Positions 1 through 8,588 of a stretch of 23,730 nt of DNA are shown one piece after another (position 1 is the first letter of the stretch; each line of letters starts with the position of its first letter). A model generated the notes under the pieces. That model saw only the letters and a list, made by a program, of their open reading frames with translations. It was not told the DNA's origin and searched no databases. Origin of the DNA: Bacteroidota bacterium (GTDB lineage Bacteria; Bacteroidota; Bacteroidia; Chitinophagales; Chitinophagaceae); assembly GCA_023436425.1 (NCBI GenBank), contig JAEZJD010000152.1, positions 1 through 23,730 of the forward strand, in the 5' to 3' direction. The position numbers were made by a program, and so were the translations under genes.

Positions 1-1479
1 GTGCGCAACAATCAATATGCGTGGTTTACCTCGCAAGGACTAACCGAGCAAGCGAGAGGTTTTTGGAGCCTTTACTCCAACAACAATAAGGACTCGAAAG
101 ATTCCAAAAACAACCAATCAGGAGGAAATGTAAGTAAAGACCTTCGCAGCACCATGGACAGCCTGGTGCAAAGGGACACAGTGATGATCAGCACGGCAGA
201 TTCGAGTTATGTGAAAGACGAACTTGCTCTTACTACGGAACTGATCAAATTTGCAAATAAGGAAAGTGGTACCATAAACAAGCACAACGTTTACTTCGTG
301 GTGCCGCGGAAAAAGATGGACCCGATGCAATTGGCAGATTCTCTTTTAAACCGGCAAAGAGACTCTGCAGCTTTTGCAGCAAACAAACAGTATGGTGCAA
401 TGAAGCAGCAACTGTCCATTTATTATAACGCTGCAAAAAATGGCGGCTGGCAAAATATGTCATCGGCAAACGGACTAAAAAAAGGAGCGAAATCTCCCGC
501 TGTTGTAGCCCTGAAAAAAAGATTGCAGGCCACCAATGATTATACTACATCAGACACAACAAACATGTTTTCCGATTCTCTTGCGGCGGCGGTTAAAGAT
601 GTTCAGCGGAGAAATGGATTGGCTCCGACGGGGAACGTTAACGACTCCTTACTTGCAGTGTTGAACGTTCCGGCCGAACAAAGAGTACAGCAAATATTAC
701 TGAACATGAACCGGTTGGTTTGGATGCCGGCAACCAACGATAGTAACAGAATTGAAGTAAGCATTCCATCGCAAATGCTGTATGCTTATGAAGGAAGCAA
801 TAAGGTGTTTGAAATGCCGGTGATCGTTGGGAAAGAGGGCACGTCAACGATTGCATTTAGTGGCAAGATTAACCAGATAGTTTTTAACCCAACATGGAAC
901 GTGCCTGCCAGCATTGTGAAGAATGAGATCATGCCGGCGATGAAAAAAGATCCAAACTATCTCAAAAACAAAAACATGGAGATAACCAATCAGAACGATA
1001 GTACACCAACAATTAAGCAGTTGCCGGGGAAAGAAAATGCATTAGGTAAGGTGAAATTTTTGTTCCCCAACAGCTACGATATATATCTGCACGACACGCC
1101 AAATAAATCTTTGTTCCGGCGCAAAGACAGGGCGCTTAGTCATGGCTGCATAAGAGTTGCGGATGCGGAAAAGCTGGCGCAATATCTTCTTCGCAACCAG
1201 AGCGACTGGACGGCAGAAAAGATTCACGCAGCGATGAACAGCGGCAATGAGCAAACGGTTGCAGTGCAAAATCCGGAACCGGTGCACATTAACTACCTGT
1301 CCGCATGGGTAGATGAAACAGGAAAGATGAATTTCAGAGATGACATATATGGGCACGACAACTACACGTTGGCGCGAATGTTCACCACAGGCGGTAACAT
1401 GCAAAATGTGGCGACAATGAAAACTGACAGTTCAAACGTGAAAACAGATAGTGCGACAAAAAAGACAGCCAAGCCGTAA
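1..1479 (+). CDS. L,D-transpeptidase, YcbB/LdtD-like (5' end cut by the window)
   Basis: Periplasmic enzyme that forms 3-3 cross-links in peptidoglycan or attaches proteins to it. The visible 492 residues contain a peptidoglycan-binding-like segment (about residues 158-225) followed by the linker LLNMNRLVWMP typical of YcbB-type enzymes. A YkuD catalytic domain then has His364 in HDTP and the catalytic motif SHGCIRV with Cys383. The tail after about residue 470 is rich in Thr, Lys and Ser. The frame is open to base 1, and the first codon GTG has no upstream context. The family normally carries more N-terminal sequence with a signal peptide, so the true start is probably outside the window. 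A strong terminator follows 10 bases after the stop. Confidence 0.9.
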   Translation: MRNNQYAWFTSQGLTEQARGFWSLYSNNNKDSKDSKNNQSGGNVSKDLRSTMDSLVQRDTVMISTADSSYVKDELALTTELIKFANKESGTINKHNVYFVVPRKKMDPMQLADSLLNRQRDSAAFAANKQYGAMKQQLSIYYNAAKNGGWQNMSSANGLKKGAKSPAVVALKKRLQATNDYTTSDTTNMFSDSLAAAVKDVQRRNGLAPTGNVNDSLLAVLNVPAEQRVQQILLNMNRLVWMPATNDSNRIEVSIPSQMLYAYEGSNKVFEMPVIVGKEGTSTIAFSGKINQIVFNPTWNVPASIVKNEIMPAMKKDPNYLKNKNMEITNQNDSTPTIKQLPGKENALGKVKFLFPNSYDIYLHDTPNKSLFRRKDRALSHGCIRVADAEKLAQYLLRNQSDWTAEKIHAAMNSGNEQTVAVQNPEPVHINYLSAWVDETGKMNFRDDIYGHDNYTLARMFTTGGNMQNVATMKTDSSNVKTDSATKKTAKP

Positions 1480-1489
1480 ACACCAAATG

Positions 1490-1521
1490 AAAAAGGGGAA
1501 GTCAAGCGCTTCCCTTTTTTA
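1490..1521 (+). terminator. Rho-independent terminator of the L,D-transpeptidase gene
   Basis: An A-rich stem AAAAGGGGAAG (1491-1501) pairs with CTTCCCTTTT across the 7-base loop TCAAGCG, and the descending arm merges into a T run up to 1520. It starts about 10 bases after the stop codon at 1479, as expected for the end of that transcript. Confidence 0.85.
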
Positions 1522-1655
1522 ATGAAATTTCCGGATGATGTTGAAGCCATTCTGTCCACTTTCATTTCCGTTTGTTGCCCGCCAATTTACAGAAAAACGC
1601 AGGTGGAAAAATGGCTTCAAATTTTTACTAAAGCGTATCAACTATATAATAATCA

Positions 1656-1886
1656 TCAATGCTGCTGAAGTAAGTACTTCTCCAGCGCATCAACAGCTTG
1701 CTTTTTTAATGCTTCAGGAAGCATTTCGACCGGGTGCCATTCATCATTTTCCCTTTTTAGCGAAAAGGTTGAAAATTCATCCATCTCCGCGTCTGACATA
1801 AAAGTGTATTTGTCCTCTTCGAAAATTACGCGATAGGTGACATTCTGATTATTAACACTGATGTTTGTTGAAAAGAGATCTTCCAT
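1656..1886 (-). CDS. Small hypothetical protein, 76 aa
   Basis: I do not recognise this family by name. The protein is short, acidic and has no signal peptide or membrane segment. Its first half alternates hydrophobic and polar residues like a small beta sheet (NNQNVTYRVIFEEDKYTF), and the C-terminal part looks helical (LPEALKKQAVDALEKYL). It lies 39 bases downstream of the OmpA-like gene on the same strand and may be co-transcribed with it. An overlapping plus-strand frame (1535-1801) has no protein-like composition. The call rests on composition and position only. Confidence 0.6.
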   Translation of the reverse strand: MEDLFSTNISVNNQNVTYRVIFEEDKYTFMSDAEMDEFSTFSLKRENDEWHPVEMLPEALKKQAVDALEKYLLQQH

Positions 1887-1925
1887 GCTTAATCGTTTGT
1901 GCGATGTAATGTTTTAAACGAAACA

Positions 1926-2759
1926 TTAATTACCAGAGCTTCCGCTTGCGGCACTATCTGCGGGCTGCTGCAAAAGTTGCATTAATTGGTCCAGTTTAGG
2001 TGCAAGAATAATTTCGGTCCTGCGGTTTCGTTGCCTGCCTTCAGGCGTGCTGTTGGTATCGATTGGTTCAAAATAGCTTCTGCCGGAAGCTGTCACCCGC
2101 ACGGGGTCCACGTTATATGTCTCAGTAAGGATTCTCACAATCGACGTTGCTCTTGCAACACTTAAAGCCCAATTATCTTCGAATGCTTTCCGGATTGGAA
2201 TTGAGTCTGTATGTCCTTCCACTACTACGTTGATGTCCTGATTTGCATTCAACACCTGGGCGAGCGTGCCAAGAGCTTCTTTGCCCTTTGGATTCACGAC
2301 GGCGCTGCCGGAAGGAAACAAAAGATTTTCCTGTAAACTCACATACACTTTTCCATTCTTAGTGAAAACAGAAAGTTCACTTGAATTGAAACCTACCAGA
2401 GCGTCTGCCATTTTTTTTCTCAGTCCTTCAACTGCCTGCTTTTGTTCATCCAGTATTCTACGCAGGTCTATGAGTCTTCTTTGCTCTGCCTCCAGTTGTT
2501 TTTGCGTCATGCTTGCCATTCCTGTTGCGTCGGCAGTTTGCCGCAGTGCATCGTCCACTTGTTTAAGCAGTCGTGCATTGTCGCGATGGAGCCCTTCCAG
2601 TTGCGTTTTCAGCTGAACAATATCGTTGCGCAATTGATTGTTCTCGCTAATAAGCATTTGCTCGCGGGCTAAAGCTGATTCATACTTTTTTGTGGAAACA
2701 CAAGAACTAACGGTAAAGAGTAGAAGCAGACACAAGAAAATGGTAGAAGAGCTTTTCAT
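1926..2759 (-). CDS. OmpA-family lipoprotein with coiled coil
   Basis: Outer-membrane lipoprotein that binds peptidoglycan non-covalently through an OmpA C-terminal domain. Residues 1-20 form a lipoprotein signal ending in the lipobox-like VSSC, so Cys20 would be lipidated. Residues about 24-120 are a heptad-rich coiled coil with many Leu, Gln and Arg. Residues about 145-255 form the OmpA domain, with the hallmark motifs VEGHTDS and RQRNRRTEI. At 277 residues it has the usual length for coiled-coil OmpA lipoproteins of Bacteroidota. It starts 30 bases after the stop of the glycosyltransferase gene, which suggests one transcript. A weak hairpin (AATGTTT/AAACATT, 1908-1927) overlaps its stop codon. 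Confidence 0.9.
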   Translation of the reverse strand: MKSSSTIFLCLLLLFTVSSCVSTKKYESALAREQMLISENNQLRNDIVQLKTQLEGLHRDNARLLKQVDDALRQTADATGMASMTQKQLEAEQRRLIDLRRILDEQKQAVEGLRKKMADALVGFNSSELSVFTKNGKVYVSLQENLLFPSGSAVVNPKGKEALGTLAQVLNANQDINVVVEGHTDSIPIRKAFEDNWALSVARATSIVRILTETYNVDPVRVTASGRSYFEPIDTNSTPEGRQRNRRTEIILAPKLDQLMQLLQQPADSAASGSSGN

Positions 2760-2789
2760 TTGAAGGAATTTGCCGCAAAGCTCGAAAAA

Positions 2790-3545
2790 TTATGCCATTT
2801 GACGAGGTTCATAAACCTTGTGTTTCATCAATTTCCACTTACATAACCGATGCTTAACGGAAACGGTAAGCACACCAAGTCCATAAACCGCACTACGTTT
2901 GAAATTGATACTGGATGCTTCTTCGAAATACTTTGTAGGGCACGTCACTTCAGCTATTTCGTAGCCGAAAAATATTATCTGAGAGAGCATTTGATTGTCA
3001 AATACAAAATCGTCTGAATTAACCTCATAGTTCACACGCTGCAGCACCTCTCTGGAAAATGCTCTGTATCCGGTGTGATATTCCGATAACTTTTGTCCAA
3101 CTAAAACATTCTGTACAAAGGTGAGCACACGATTGGATATGTATTTGTAAACCGGCATTCCGCCTTTCAAGGCGCCATTACCGAGAATGCGTGAGCCCAG
3201 TACTACATGATAAAGATTATTGGCAATTAAATAAGCCATGGACGGAATGAGCTTTGGCGTGTATTGATAGTCGGGGTGCAGCATGATTACAATATCCCCA
3301 TTCAGCTCAAGCGCTTTGTCATAACAGGTTTTCTGATTGCCGCCGTAGCCACGGTTTTTTTCGTGTGAGATAATGTGACGAATGCCCAATTGCGTTGCAA
3401 GGTGTACTGTCTCATCATTGCTTTTGTCATCTACCAGCACCACATCGTCTACAATATCGAAGGGGATTTCATCAAATGTTTTTTGCAGCGTTTTAGCGGC
3501 ATTGTAGGCCGGCAACACTACGACTACCTTTTTACCGTTCACCAT
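2790..3545 (-). CDS. Glycosyltransferase family 2 (DPM1/GtrB-like)
   Basis: Transfers a sugar from a nucleotide-sugar donor, probably to a lipid carrier or surface glycan. The N-terminus KKVVVVLPAYNAAKTL and the following VLVDDKSNDET are the nucleotide-binding signature of GT2 GT-A folds. The metal-binding DxD position appears as HPDYQY (about residue 95). The segment HTGYRAFSREVL near the middle is conserved in the polyprenyl-phosphate glycosyltransferase branch. At 251 residues it has no C-terminal membrane helices, so it is the soluble DPM1-like form. The donor and acceptor cannot be read from the sequence. The gene lies between a secreted-protein gene and the OmpA-like gene on the same strand. 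Confidence 0.88.
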   Translation of the reverse strand: MVNGKKVVVVLPAYNAAKTLQKTFDEIPFDIVDDVVLVDDKSNDETVHLATQLGIRHIISHEKNRGYGGNQKTCYDKALELNGDIVIMLHPDYQYTPKLIPSMAYLIANNLYHVVLGSRILGNGALKGGMPVYKYISNRVLTFVQNVLVGQKLSEYHTGYRAFSREVLQRVNYEVNSDDFVFDNQMLSQIIFFGYEIAEVTCPTKYFEEASSINFKRSAVYGLGVLTVSVKHRLCKWKLMKHKVYEPRQMA

Positions 3546-3616
3546 TGGTGCAAAAATGAGCTATAAAACTAAGTGCAGGAAGCTACTCCTGCACAAATGT
3601 TCAAACGGAACACTCA

Positions 3617-4324
3617 TTATTCTACAAACACCTTCTGAACAAACTGCGGTCTGTCGGCAGAGGTAAGTCTAACAAAGTAGATGCCTGAAGGCAAAATCGG
3701 TAAGCCGATGTTGATTGTTCCCGTAACCTTATCTAGCGGCTTTTGAAACACGACTTTGCTGTCGCTTGCCACCACCTGCAGCAGCTCGTACGGTTCTGCA
3801 GCCTGCACATGAAATGTACTTCCTTTAATTACCGTAGGAAAAATTCGTGTGCTGAACTCCGCATCCGAAAGCTGCACTATGGGTGAATATGCCACTACTC
3901 TTCCCCGACTGTTAATTACAGCAACGCGATAGTAAACTAAACGGCTGTCGTTAAATGGATGACGAAAAACATATCTGTTCCCGTCTTCCGCTCTTTGCAA
4001 ATAAACTTCACCAGCTCGTTCGAAGTCTTCTTTGTTGCGGCTATATTCCACAAAAAGTCGTGCACCGTTCGTTACCGAACGCGCCTCCCACGCGATTTCA
4101 TTTTCACCTGTAAGCCGTGTTGCTTTCATGTTGCCAAAGGAAATGGAACTCGCCGGGAACTGCACATTTACTGAAGGGTCCAGTGTTCTTGTATTCGCAA
4201 ATTCGCGAAGCTTTCTATTGTATTCTTCCAGTCGCCAATAATCGCCGCTGGAAAGAGGCTGAACAATAGGCTGTGCTGCTGCGGCGGCTGTTATAAAGAT
4301 GGAAAGTATAAAGAGGTTTTTCAT
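3617..4324 (-). CDS. Secreted protein with type IX secretion C-terminal sorting domain
   Basis: A signal peptide (residues 1-18, MKNLFILSIFITAAAAAQ) would direct the protein through Sec. A central region of about 100 residues is predicted beta-rich. The last 75 residues have the pattern of a T9SS type A sorting domain: FPTVIKGSTFHV, then a LLQVVASDSKVVFQKPL strand pair, then LPSGIYFVRL and QKVFVE at the C-terminus. Such proteins cross the outer membrane by the type IX system found in Bacteroidota and stay at the surface or are released. The 235-residue protein has no recognisable enzymatic domain. Its start is 79 bases from the divergent amidase gene, so both promoters must lie in that short spacer. 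Confidence 0.85.
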   Translation of the reverse strand: MKNLFILSIFITAAAAAQPIVQPLSSGDYWRLEEYNRKLREFANTRTLDPSVNVQFPASSISFGNMKATRLTGENEIAWEARSVTNGARLFVEYSRNKEDFERAGEVYLQRAEDGNRYVFRHPFNDSRLVYYRVAVINSRGRVVAYSPIVQLSDAEFSTRIFPTVIKGSTFHVQAAEPYELLQVVASDSKVVFQKPLDKVTGTINIGLPILPSGIYFVRLTSADRPQFVQKVFVE

Positions 4325-4403
4325 ATCCAGTGATTTACACTGAATAAAACAAAGTCAATGCCTAAACCACCTTTGAGCCGAATGGTTTTATTTTGCTGAA
4401 GCT

Positions 4404-5198
4404 ATGTCAGCAATAACCTTCACACTGATACAAACAGACGTTAGCTGGGAAAACAAAGAGGCTAACTTGAAAATGTTTGAGCAGAAAATAAATGCGATAG
4501 AAAGACCCACCCTAATAGTAGTTCTTCCGGAGATGTTCAGCACGGGATTCAGCATGAAACCTGAAGAACTGGCTGAGCCAATGGACGGACCTACTGTGAA
4601 TTGGATGAGAAAAACAGCGGCTGAAAAAAAGGTTATCCTCACAGGCAGTGTGATCATTAACGAAAATGGAAATTTCTTCAACCGGTTAATTTGGATGTTG
4701 CCGACAGGACAGCTTGGCTTCTATGATAAGCGCCATCTTTTTGCCTATGCGGAAGAAGATAAGCACTACACTGCGGGAACTGAAAGACTAATCGCGTCGG
4801 TAAACGGTTGGAAAATAAATTTACTCATTTGCTATGATTTACGATTCCCTGTTTGGAGCAGGCAATCTCCTGCATCCGATCAAAATTTCGAATATGATGT
4901 GCTTGTGTATGTAGCTAATTGGCCAGAGAAAAGAAATGGTGCCTGGAAAAGTTTATTGCCGGCAAGAGCAATAGAAAATCAGTGTTATGTGATTGGTGTG
5001 AACCGCATTGGCAATGATGGAAACGACATTTACCACAGCGGAGACAGCATGGTTGTTGATCCGCTAGGACAGATCTTGTATGAAAAAGCACACCAGGAAG
5101 ACATCTTTACCATCACACTACAGCAAAGCCATTTGCAGGAAATCAGAAACAGGTTTCAGTTCTGGAGGGATGCAGATCAATTCACGATTTTCGTTTGA
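4404..5198 (+). CDS. Nitrilase-superfamily amidohydrolase, omega-amidase (YafV) type
   Basis: Cytosolic C-N hydrolase. The nitrilase Glu-Lys-Cys triad is visible: Glu43 in LPEMFSTGF, Lys109 in YDKRHLF and Cys143 in LICYDLRFP. The combination FSTGFSM with ICYDLRFPVWSR is typical of the YafV/omega-amidase branch, which hydrolyses 2-oxoglutaramate or 2-oxosuccinamate left after glutamine or asparagine transamination. At 264 residues it is full length, and the start ATG at 4404 gives a normal N-terminus. The gene is isolated on the plus strand, with its stop only 4 bases from the stop of the convergent HAD gene. The superfamily is certain; the substrate is inferred from motif similarity. Confidence 0.88.
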   Translation: MSAITFTLIQTDVSWENKEANLKMFEQKINAIERPTLIVVLPEMFSTGFSMKPEELAEPMDGPTVNWMRKTAAEKKVILTGSVIINENGNFFNRLIWMLPTGQLGFYDKRHLFAYAEEDKHYTAGTERLIASVNGWKINLLICYDLRFPVWSRQSPASDQNFEYDVLVYVANWPEKRNGAWKSLLPARAIENQCYVIGVNRIGNDGNDIYHSGDSMVVDPLGQILYEKAHQEDIFTITLQQSHLQEIRNRFQFWRDADQFTIFV

Positions 5199-5202
5199 TT
5201 CC

Positions 5203-5808
5203 TTACAATAATAATCGCTTCTTCAATTCTGCTCGCAACTGTTCGGGTGAGTTGAAAACGATTCCTTCCATTCCCAATTTTTCCGCAGCCCGCACGTTGC
5301 TTTCTCTATCATCAATGTAAATAGCCGTTGTGGGATCAATTGCAAATCGATGAAGAAGAATGTTGTAGATTCTTAAATCGGGCTTATTAATCTTTTCTTC
5401 ACCACTTTTTACAATGCCTTCAAACCACTTGAGAAAAGGATAATCGGACGCCGTTTCATCAAACAATTCTGCACTCCAGTTGGTGAGTGCATACAATTTG
5501 TAATTGCGGCCTTTCAATTCTTTTAAAATGTCAACAGTACCTTCAATTGCTCCACCAAACATTTCTTTCCAGCGTGCATAAAACGCTTTAATGTGGTGTG
5601 CCCAGTCTGGATGTTTCATCACCAATTCTTCTGTTGCTTCCGCTGTTTTTCTGCCGGCATCTTGTTGCGCATGCCAATCATCTGTGCAGATGTTTTTGAA
5701 GAAATATTTCTTTTCTTCCGGCTTGTGGAAAATCTTATCGAACAAATGCGCAGGATTCCAGTCGATTAACACGCCGCCGAGATCGAAAATGATTACATCC
5801 TTTTTCAT
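5203..5808 (-). CDS. HAD-superfamily hydrolase, class IA
   Basis: Phosphatase-like enzyme of the haloacid dehalogenase superfamily, 201 residues. Motif I is IIFDLGGVLIDWN with nucleophile Asp9. The usual second Asp is replaced by Gly, as is common in the YihX-like branch. Motif II is ALTNWS, motif III the lysine in INKPDLRIY, and motif IV IYIDDRESNV. These fit sugar-phosphate phosphatases such as YihX, but the substrate is not readable here. Its ATG overlaps the stop of the upstream SemiSWEET-like gene by 4 bases (ATGA), so the two are probably translationally coupled. Confidence 0.87.
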   Translation of the reverse strand: MKKDVIIFDLGGVLIDWNPAHLFDKIFHKPEEKKYFFKNICTDDWHAQQDAGRKTAEATEELVMKHPDWAHHIKAFYARWKEMFGGAIEGTVDILKELKGRNYKLYALTNWSAELFDETASDYPFLKWFEGIVKSGEEKINKPDLRIYNILLHRFAIDPTTAIYIDDRESNVRAAEKLGMEGIVFNSPEQLRAELKKRLLL

Positions 5809-6080
5809 GAATACGATTCTGCATTGTTTTTAAACTTGAACTTCAGGTACAGCATAATCAAAGACAGCACCAGCACAGTGCTGTTGGTGAAAATAATCGG
5901 AATGTTTTTTAGAATAATGCCGTACACCAGCCACATAATTACGCTCAGCGTGGCAAAACAAAACATCAGCAATGACACATCGGATGCTGATTTACTCTTC
6001 CACGTTTTAATTACCTGCGGCAGAAAAACAATAGAAGTAATGCATCCTGCAACTAATCCTAAAATATCGATCGCTTGCAT
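5805..6080 (-). CDS. SemiSWEET/PQ-loop family sugar transporter-like protein
   Basis: A 91-residue inner-membrane protein with three hydrophobic helices, the size of a SemiSWEET protomer that dimerises to form a sugar pore. The PQ-loop motif lies between helices 1 and 2 (IVFLPQVIKTWKSKSASDVS), followed by MWLVYG and a third helix near the C-terminus. The frame stays open upstream to 6134, but those 18 extra residues are polar and unlike the family. I therefore start at the ATG at 6080 (MQAIDILGLVAG). The stop overlaps the HAD gene start by 4 bases. Uptake of a sugar followed by handling of its phosphate is a reasonable but unproved reading of the pair. Confidence 0.82.
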   Translation of the reverse strand: MQAIDILGLVAGCITSIVFLPQVIKTWKSKSASDVSLLMFCFATLSVIMWLVYGIILKNIPIIFTNSTVLVLSLIMLYLKFKFKNNAESYS

Positions 6081-6176
6081 ATTTGGTATTTTGTGTGTTC
6101 GGCTATCACCGAAGTTTTCAAAAAGAAGGTGCAAGTTTAAGGCTCCTTGAACAATTCGCGAGAAAGCAGCCGCACT

Positions 6177-6908
6177 TTATCTTTTCTCCAGCAGCCACCA
6201 TTTCGGTTTACGAGGTTTAATGGTATAATTCGATTGAATGTATTTAGTAATATGCTGCATTGCTTCTTCAATATCATCGGTAAACAGCACGAGGTTTAAA
6301 TCCTCAGTAGTAATTGTTCTCCTTTTCGCCATGTCTCCCATCGCCTCCCACAATTCCATGTAATATTCTTTTCCAAATAGCACTACCGGAAAACTGGTGA
6401 TTGTTTTTGTCTGAACGAGGGTGAGTGTTTCGAAAAATTCGTCCATCGTGCCAAAGCCGCCCGGCATGATGATAAACGCATACGAATACTTAACGAGCAT
6501 TTGTTTTCGGATGAAAAAATGTTCGAAAGTGAAAGACGTATCCACATACTTGTTTCCCACCTGCTCAAACGGCAGCTTAATGTTGCATCCCACAGACCTT
6601 CCGCCATTTTCAAAGGCACCTCGATTAGCAGCTTCCATTATTCCCGGACCGCCACCTGTCATAGTTGTAAATCCTAATTCAGCTATGCGCTTGCCGAATT
6701 CCATGGCGGCAATATAACTGGGATGATCTTCCTTAAATCTTGCAGATCCGAACACGGTAATGCATGGTCCCACAAAGTGTAGGGTACGAAACGCTTTTAC
6801 CATTTGAGAAAACACTTTCCATGCAAAAGCCACTTCGTAGGTGCGGCTCTTGGGCCCATCAAGGTAAACGTGTTCTTTTGGTGGTATTATCGGCTTTGGC
6901 TTTGACAT
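6177..6908 (-). CDS. LOG-family protein (TIGR00730), nucleotide 5'-monophosphate phosphoribohydrolase-like
   Basis: A Rossmann-like fold protein of the lysine-decarboxylase-like (LOG) family. Its members release the base from cytokinin ribotides or other nucleoside monophosphates. The two family signatures are present: TGGGPGIMEAANRGA (about residues 84-98) and PGGFGTMDEFFE (149-160). At 243 residues it belongs to the longer bacterial group, with an N-terminal extension of about 45 residues before the first strand. The start codon overlaps the stop of the upstream KTSC gene by one base (TAATG), which suggests translational coupling. Whether the true substrate is AMP or another nucleotide cannot be decided here. 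Confidence 0.88.
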   Translation of the reverse strand: MSKPKPIIPPKEHVYLDGPKSRTYEVAFAWKVFSQMVKAFRTLHFVGPCITVFGSARFKEDHPSYIAAMEFGKRIAELGFTTMTGGGPGIMEAANRGAFENGGRSVGCNIKLPFEQVGNKYVDTSFTFEHFFIRKQMLVKYSYAFIIMPGGFGTMDEFFETLTLVQTKTITSFPVVLFGKEYYMELWEAMGDMAKRRTITTEDLNLVLFTDDIEEAMQHITKYIQSNYTIKPRKPKWWLLEKR

Positions 6909-7189
6909 TATTTTTTATCATTTATTGATTCAACAACGTCGTAAAAAGGCTTTATGTACCGGTTTACAAATTCTCCGGATGATTTTCCGTCTTCTACCCA
7001 CTTTTTATATTCCAACCATTTTTTCGGTTCTACATGTTGGTAGCGATAAACATGATAGGGCTTAAATACGACCTTCAGTATTTGGGAGTCTTCGGAGTAG
7101 CTGATAGAAACAGTTGTTGATGAAGAAGGAGTAGATATTTTATTTTCCAGTGGACGGCTTTTTGTTTTGTTGTTTTTCTTTGATTGCAT
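6908..7189 (-). CDS. KTSC-domain protein
   Basis: A 93-residue protein with a lysine-rich N-terminus and a KTSC domain at about residues 27-86. The domain is seen as ISYSEDSQILKVVF followed by YRYQHVEPKKW and the ending GEFVNRYIKPFY. KTSC domains are small folds also found fused to or near RNA-binding proteins such as lysyl-tRNA synthetase-like and helicase proteins; the function is not established. The stop shares one base with the start of the LOG-family gene, so the two are probably translated together. Confidence 0.75.
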   Translation of the reverse strand: MQSKKNNKTKSRPLENKISTPSSSTTVSISYSEDSQILKVVFKPYHVYRYQHVEPKKWLEYKKWVEDGKSSGEFVNRYIKPFYDVVESINDKK

Positions 7190-7339
7190 TCCTCCTTAAT
7201 TCAATTTGCAAAGGGTTTTTATTTCGACGTGCATCTACCGGCACAAAACAAATTTTCAGCGACGCCTCTTGCTGCGCCGGGTAAGCACAAATGTAATTTA
7301 CGAAGCAGAACTGAAGGGTCGAATGCATAAATTTATCAA

Positions 7340-8125
7340 ATGAAGATCATCAGCTACAATGTCAATGGAATTCGTGCAGCGATGAAAAAAGGTTTTGTAC
7401 AATGGCTGCAAACAAATCCTGCCGATGTTGTATGCATTCAGGAGAGCAAGGCACAACAGCATGATGTGGATTCAAACGTCTTTCAACAAATTGGTTTCAA
7501 TGACCACTGGTTTTGTGCACAGAAAAAAGGTTATAGCGGCGTAACGGTTTTCACCAAAATACAACCAGATTCGGTACAATGCGGCACCGGACACAACGTC
7601 AGCGACGATGAAGGCAGAGTTATTCAATTGCAGTTTGGAAAAGTAAAGTTGATCAATGCCTATTTTCCATCAGGAACAATGGGAGAACAGCGCCAAAATT
7701 TCAAATACCTGTGGCTGGATGAGTTCTTTGATTATCTGCAGGAAGTTCGAAAAGCAAATCCGTTCATCATTTTATGTGGCGATTATAACATTGCCCATAA
7801 GGAAATAGACCTGCATAATCCCAAACGCAACCAAAAAACGACAGGTTTTTTGCCGAAGGAACGAGCCTGGCTTGATAAACTTTACAGCAACGGGTGGATA
7901 GATGTGTTCCGTCATTTTCATCCAGAGCCCAATTGCTATACATGGTGGAATCAACTTAATCCAAACATCCGTCTTGAAAACAAGGGGTGGCGAATAGACT
8001 ACATCAGTGTAACGGAAGAACTGCGTCCTTACCTAAAGCAAGCTGAAATTTTTCCCGAAGTAAAGCACAGCGACCACTGCCCTGTGTTTGCAGAAATAGA
8101 TATAGAAAGTGCCAATCGTGAATAA
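7340..8125 (+). CDS. xth: Exodeoxyribonuclease III
   Basis: DNA-repair enzyme that cleaves at abasic sites and degrades DNA 3' to 5'. The 261-residue protein has the complete exonuclease-endonuclease-phosphatase fold signatures: KIISYNVNGIRA at the start, metal-binding Glu35 in CIQESKAQ, the catalytic CGDYNIAH segment, WRIDYISVT, and the C-terminal HSDHCPVF with the catalytic Asp-His pair. Length and start are normal. It begins 150 bases from the divergent KTSC gene, and its last 17 bases overlap the DUF4286 gene. Confidence 0.95.
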   Translation: MKIISYNVNGIRAAMKKGFVQWLQTNPADVVCIQESKAQQHDVDSNVFQQIGFNDHWFCAQKKGYSGVTVFTKIQPDSVQCGTGHNVSDDEGRVIQLQFGKVKLINAYFPSGTMGEQRQNFKYLWLDEFFDYLQEVRKANPFIILCGDYNIAHKEIDLHNPKRNQKTTGFLPKERAWLDKLYSNGWIDVFRHFHPEPNCYTWWNQLNPNIRLENKGWRIDYISVTEELRPYLKQAEIFPEVKHSDHCPVFAEIDIESANRE

Positions 8126-8438
8126 GGTAGCAACAATAATTTACAATGTAACAACAGCAGTGGATCAATCAATCGAAGAACAATGGCTGCAATGGATCCT
8201 TCGAGAGCACATACCCGAAGTGATGGCAACAAATTGTTTTTTGCGGTTTCACGTTGCCCGCATGTTGGATCAGGATGAAAGTGAAGAGTCAACCTATTCC
8301 ATACAATATTTTGCCGAAAGCAAGGATGATTACAACCGGTACATTGAACACTTTGCAGATGTGCTGAGAAAAAAATCGTTCGAGAAATGGGGCGACAGAT
8401 TTATGGCATTCCGAAGCGTAATGGAAATTGTGCAATGA
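8109..8438 (+). CDS. DUF4286 family protein
   Basis: A 109-residue protein of a family common in Bacteroidota and of unknown function. The recognisable pattern is IIYNVTTAVD near the N-terminus, then EEQWLQWILREHIPEVM and YSIQYFAES, predicted as a ferredoxin-like alpha-beta fold. I use the GTG at 8109, which overlaps the end of xth by 17 bases. A second GTG at 8118 would remove three residues and is also possible. Overlap with xth on the same strand suggests co-translation, but no functional link is known. Confidence 0.8.
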   Translation: MPIVNKVATIIYNVTTAVDQSIEEQWLQWILREHIPEVMATNCFLRFHVARMLDQDESEESTYSIQYFAESKDDYNRYIEHFADVLRKKSFEKWGDRFMAFRSVMEIVQ

Positions 8439-8526
8439 TGGCTGCTGGGAAAACAACAATCATGTGAAAGCCTTACCGCTTCTGTGTTTCAGACGTCGTC
8501 CAATAAAGAAATATCGTCGAAAATAT

Positions 8527-8556
8527 TTTGTCGCTGATTAAAACCGTCTATTTTTG
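8527..8556 (+). promoter_or_regulatory. Bacteroidota-type promoter of the HU gene
   Basis: The sequence TTTG (8527-8530), an 18-base spacer and TATTTTTG (8549-8556) match the Bacteroidota consensus TTTG then TAnnTTTG; the usual spacer is slightly longer (19-21). It ends 32 bases before the HU start codon. The AT-rich leader lacks a clear Shine-Dalgarno, which is normal in this phylum. Confidence 0.55.
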
Positions 8557-8588
8557 TTCTATTCAAAATTTTTTTCAAACAAATCACT

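Noticed and set aside
7140..7328. 62-residue minus-strand frame upstream of the KTSC gene
   Set aside because: It overlaps the start of the KTSC gene and fills the divergent promoter region before xth; its composition is not protein-like and no family pattern is seen.
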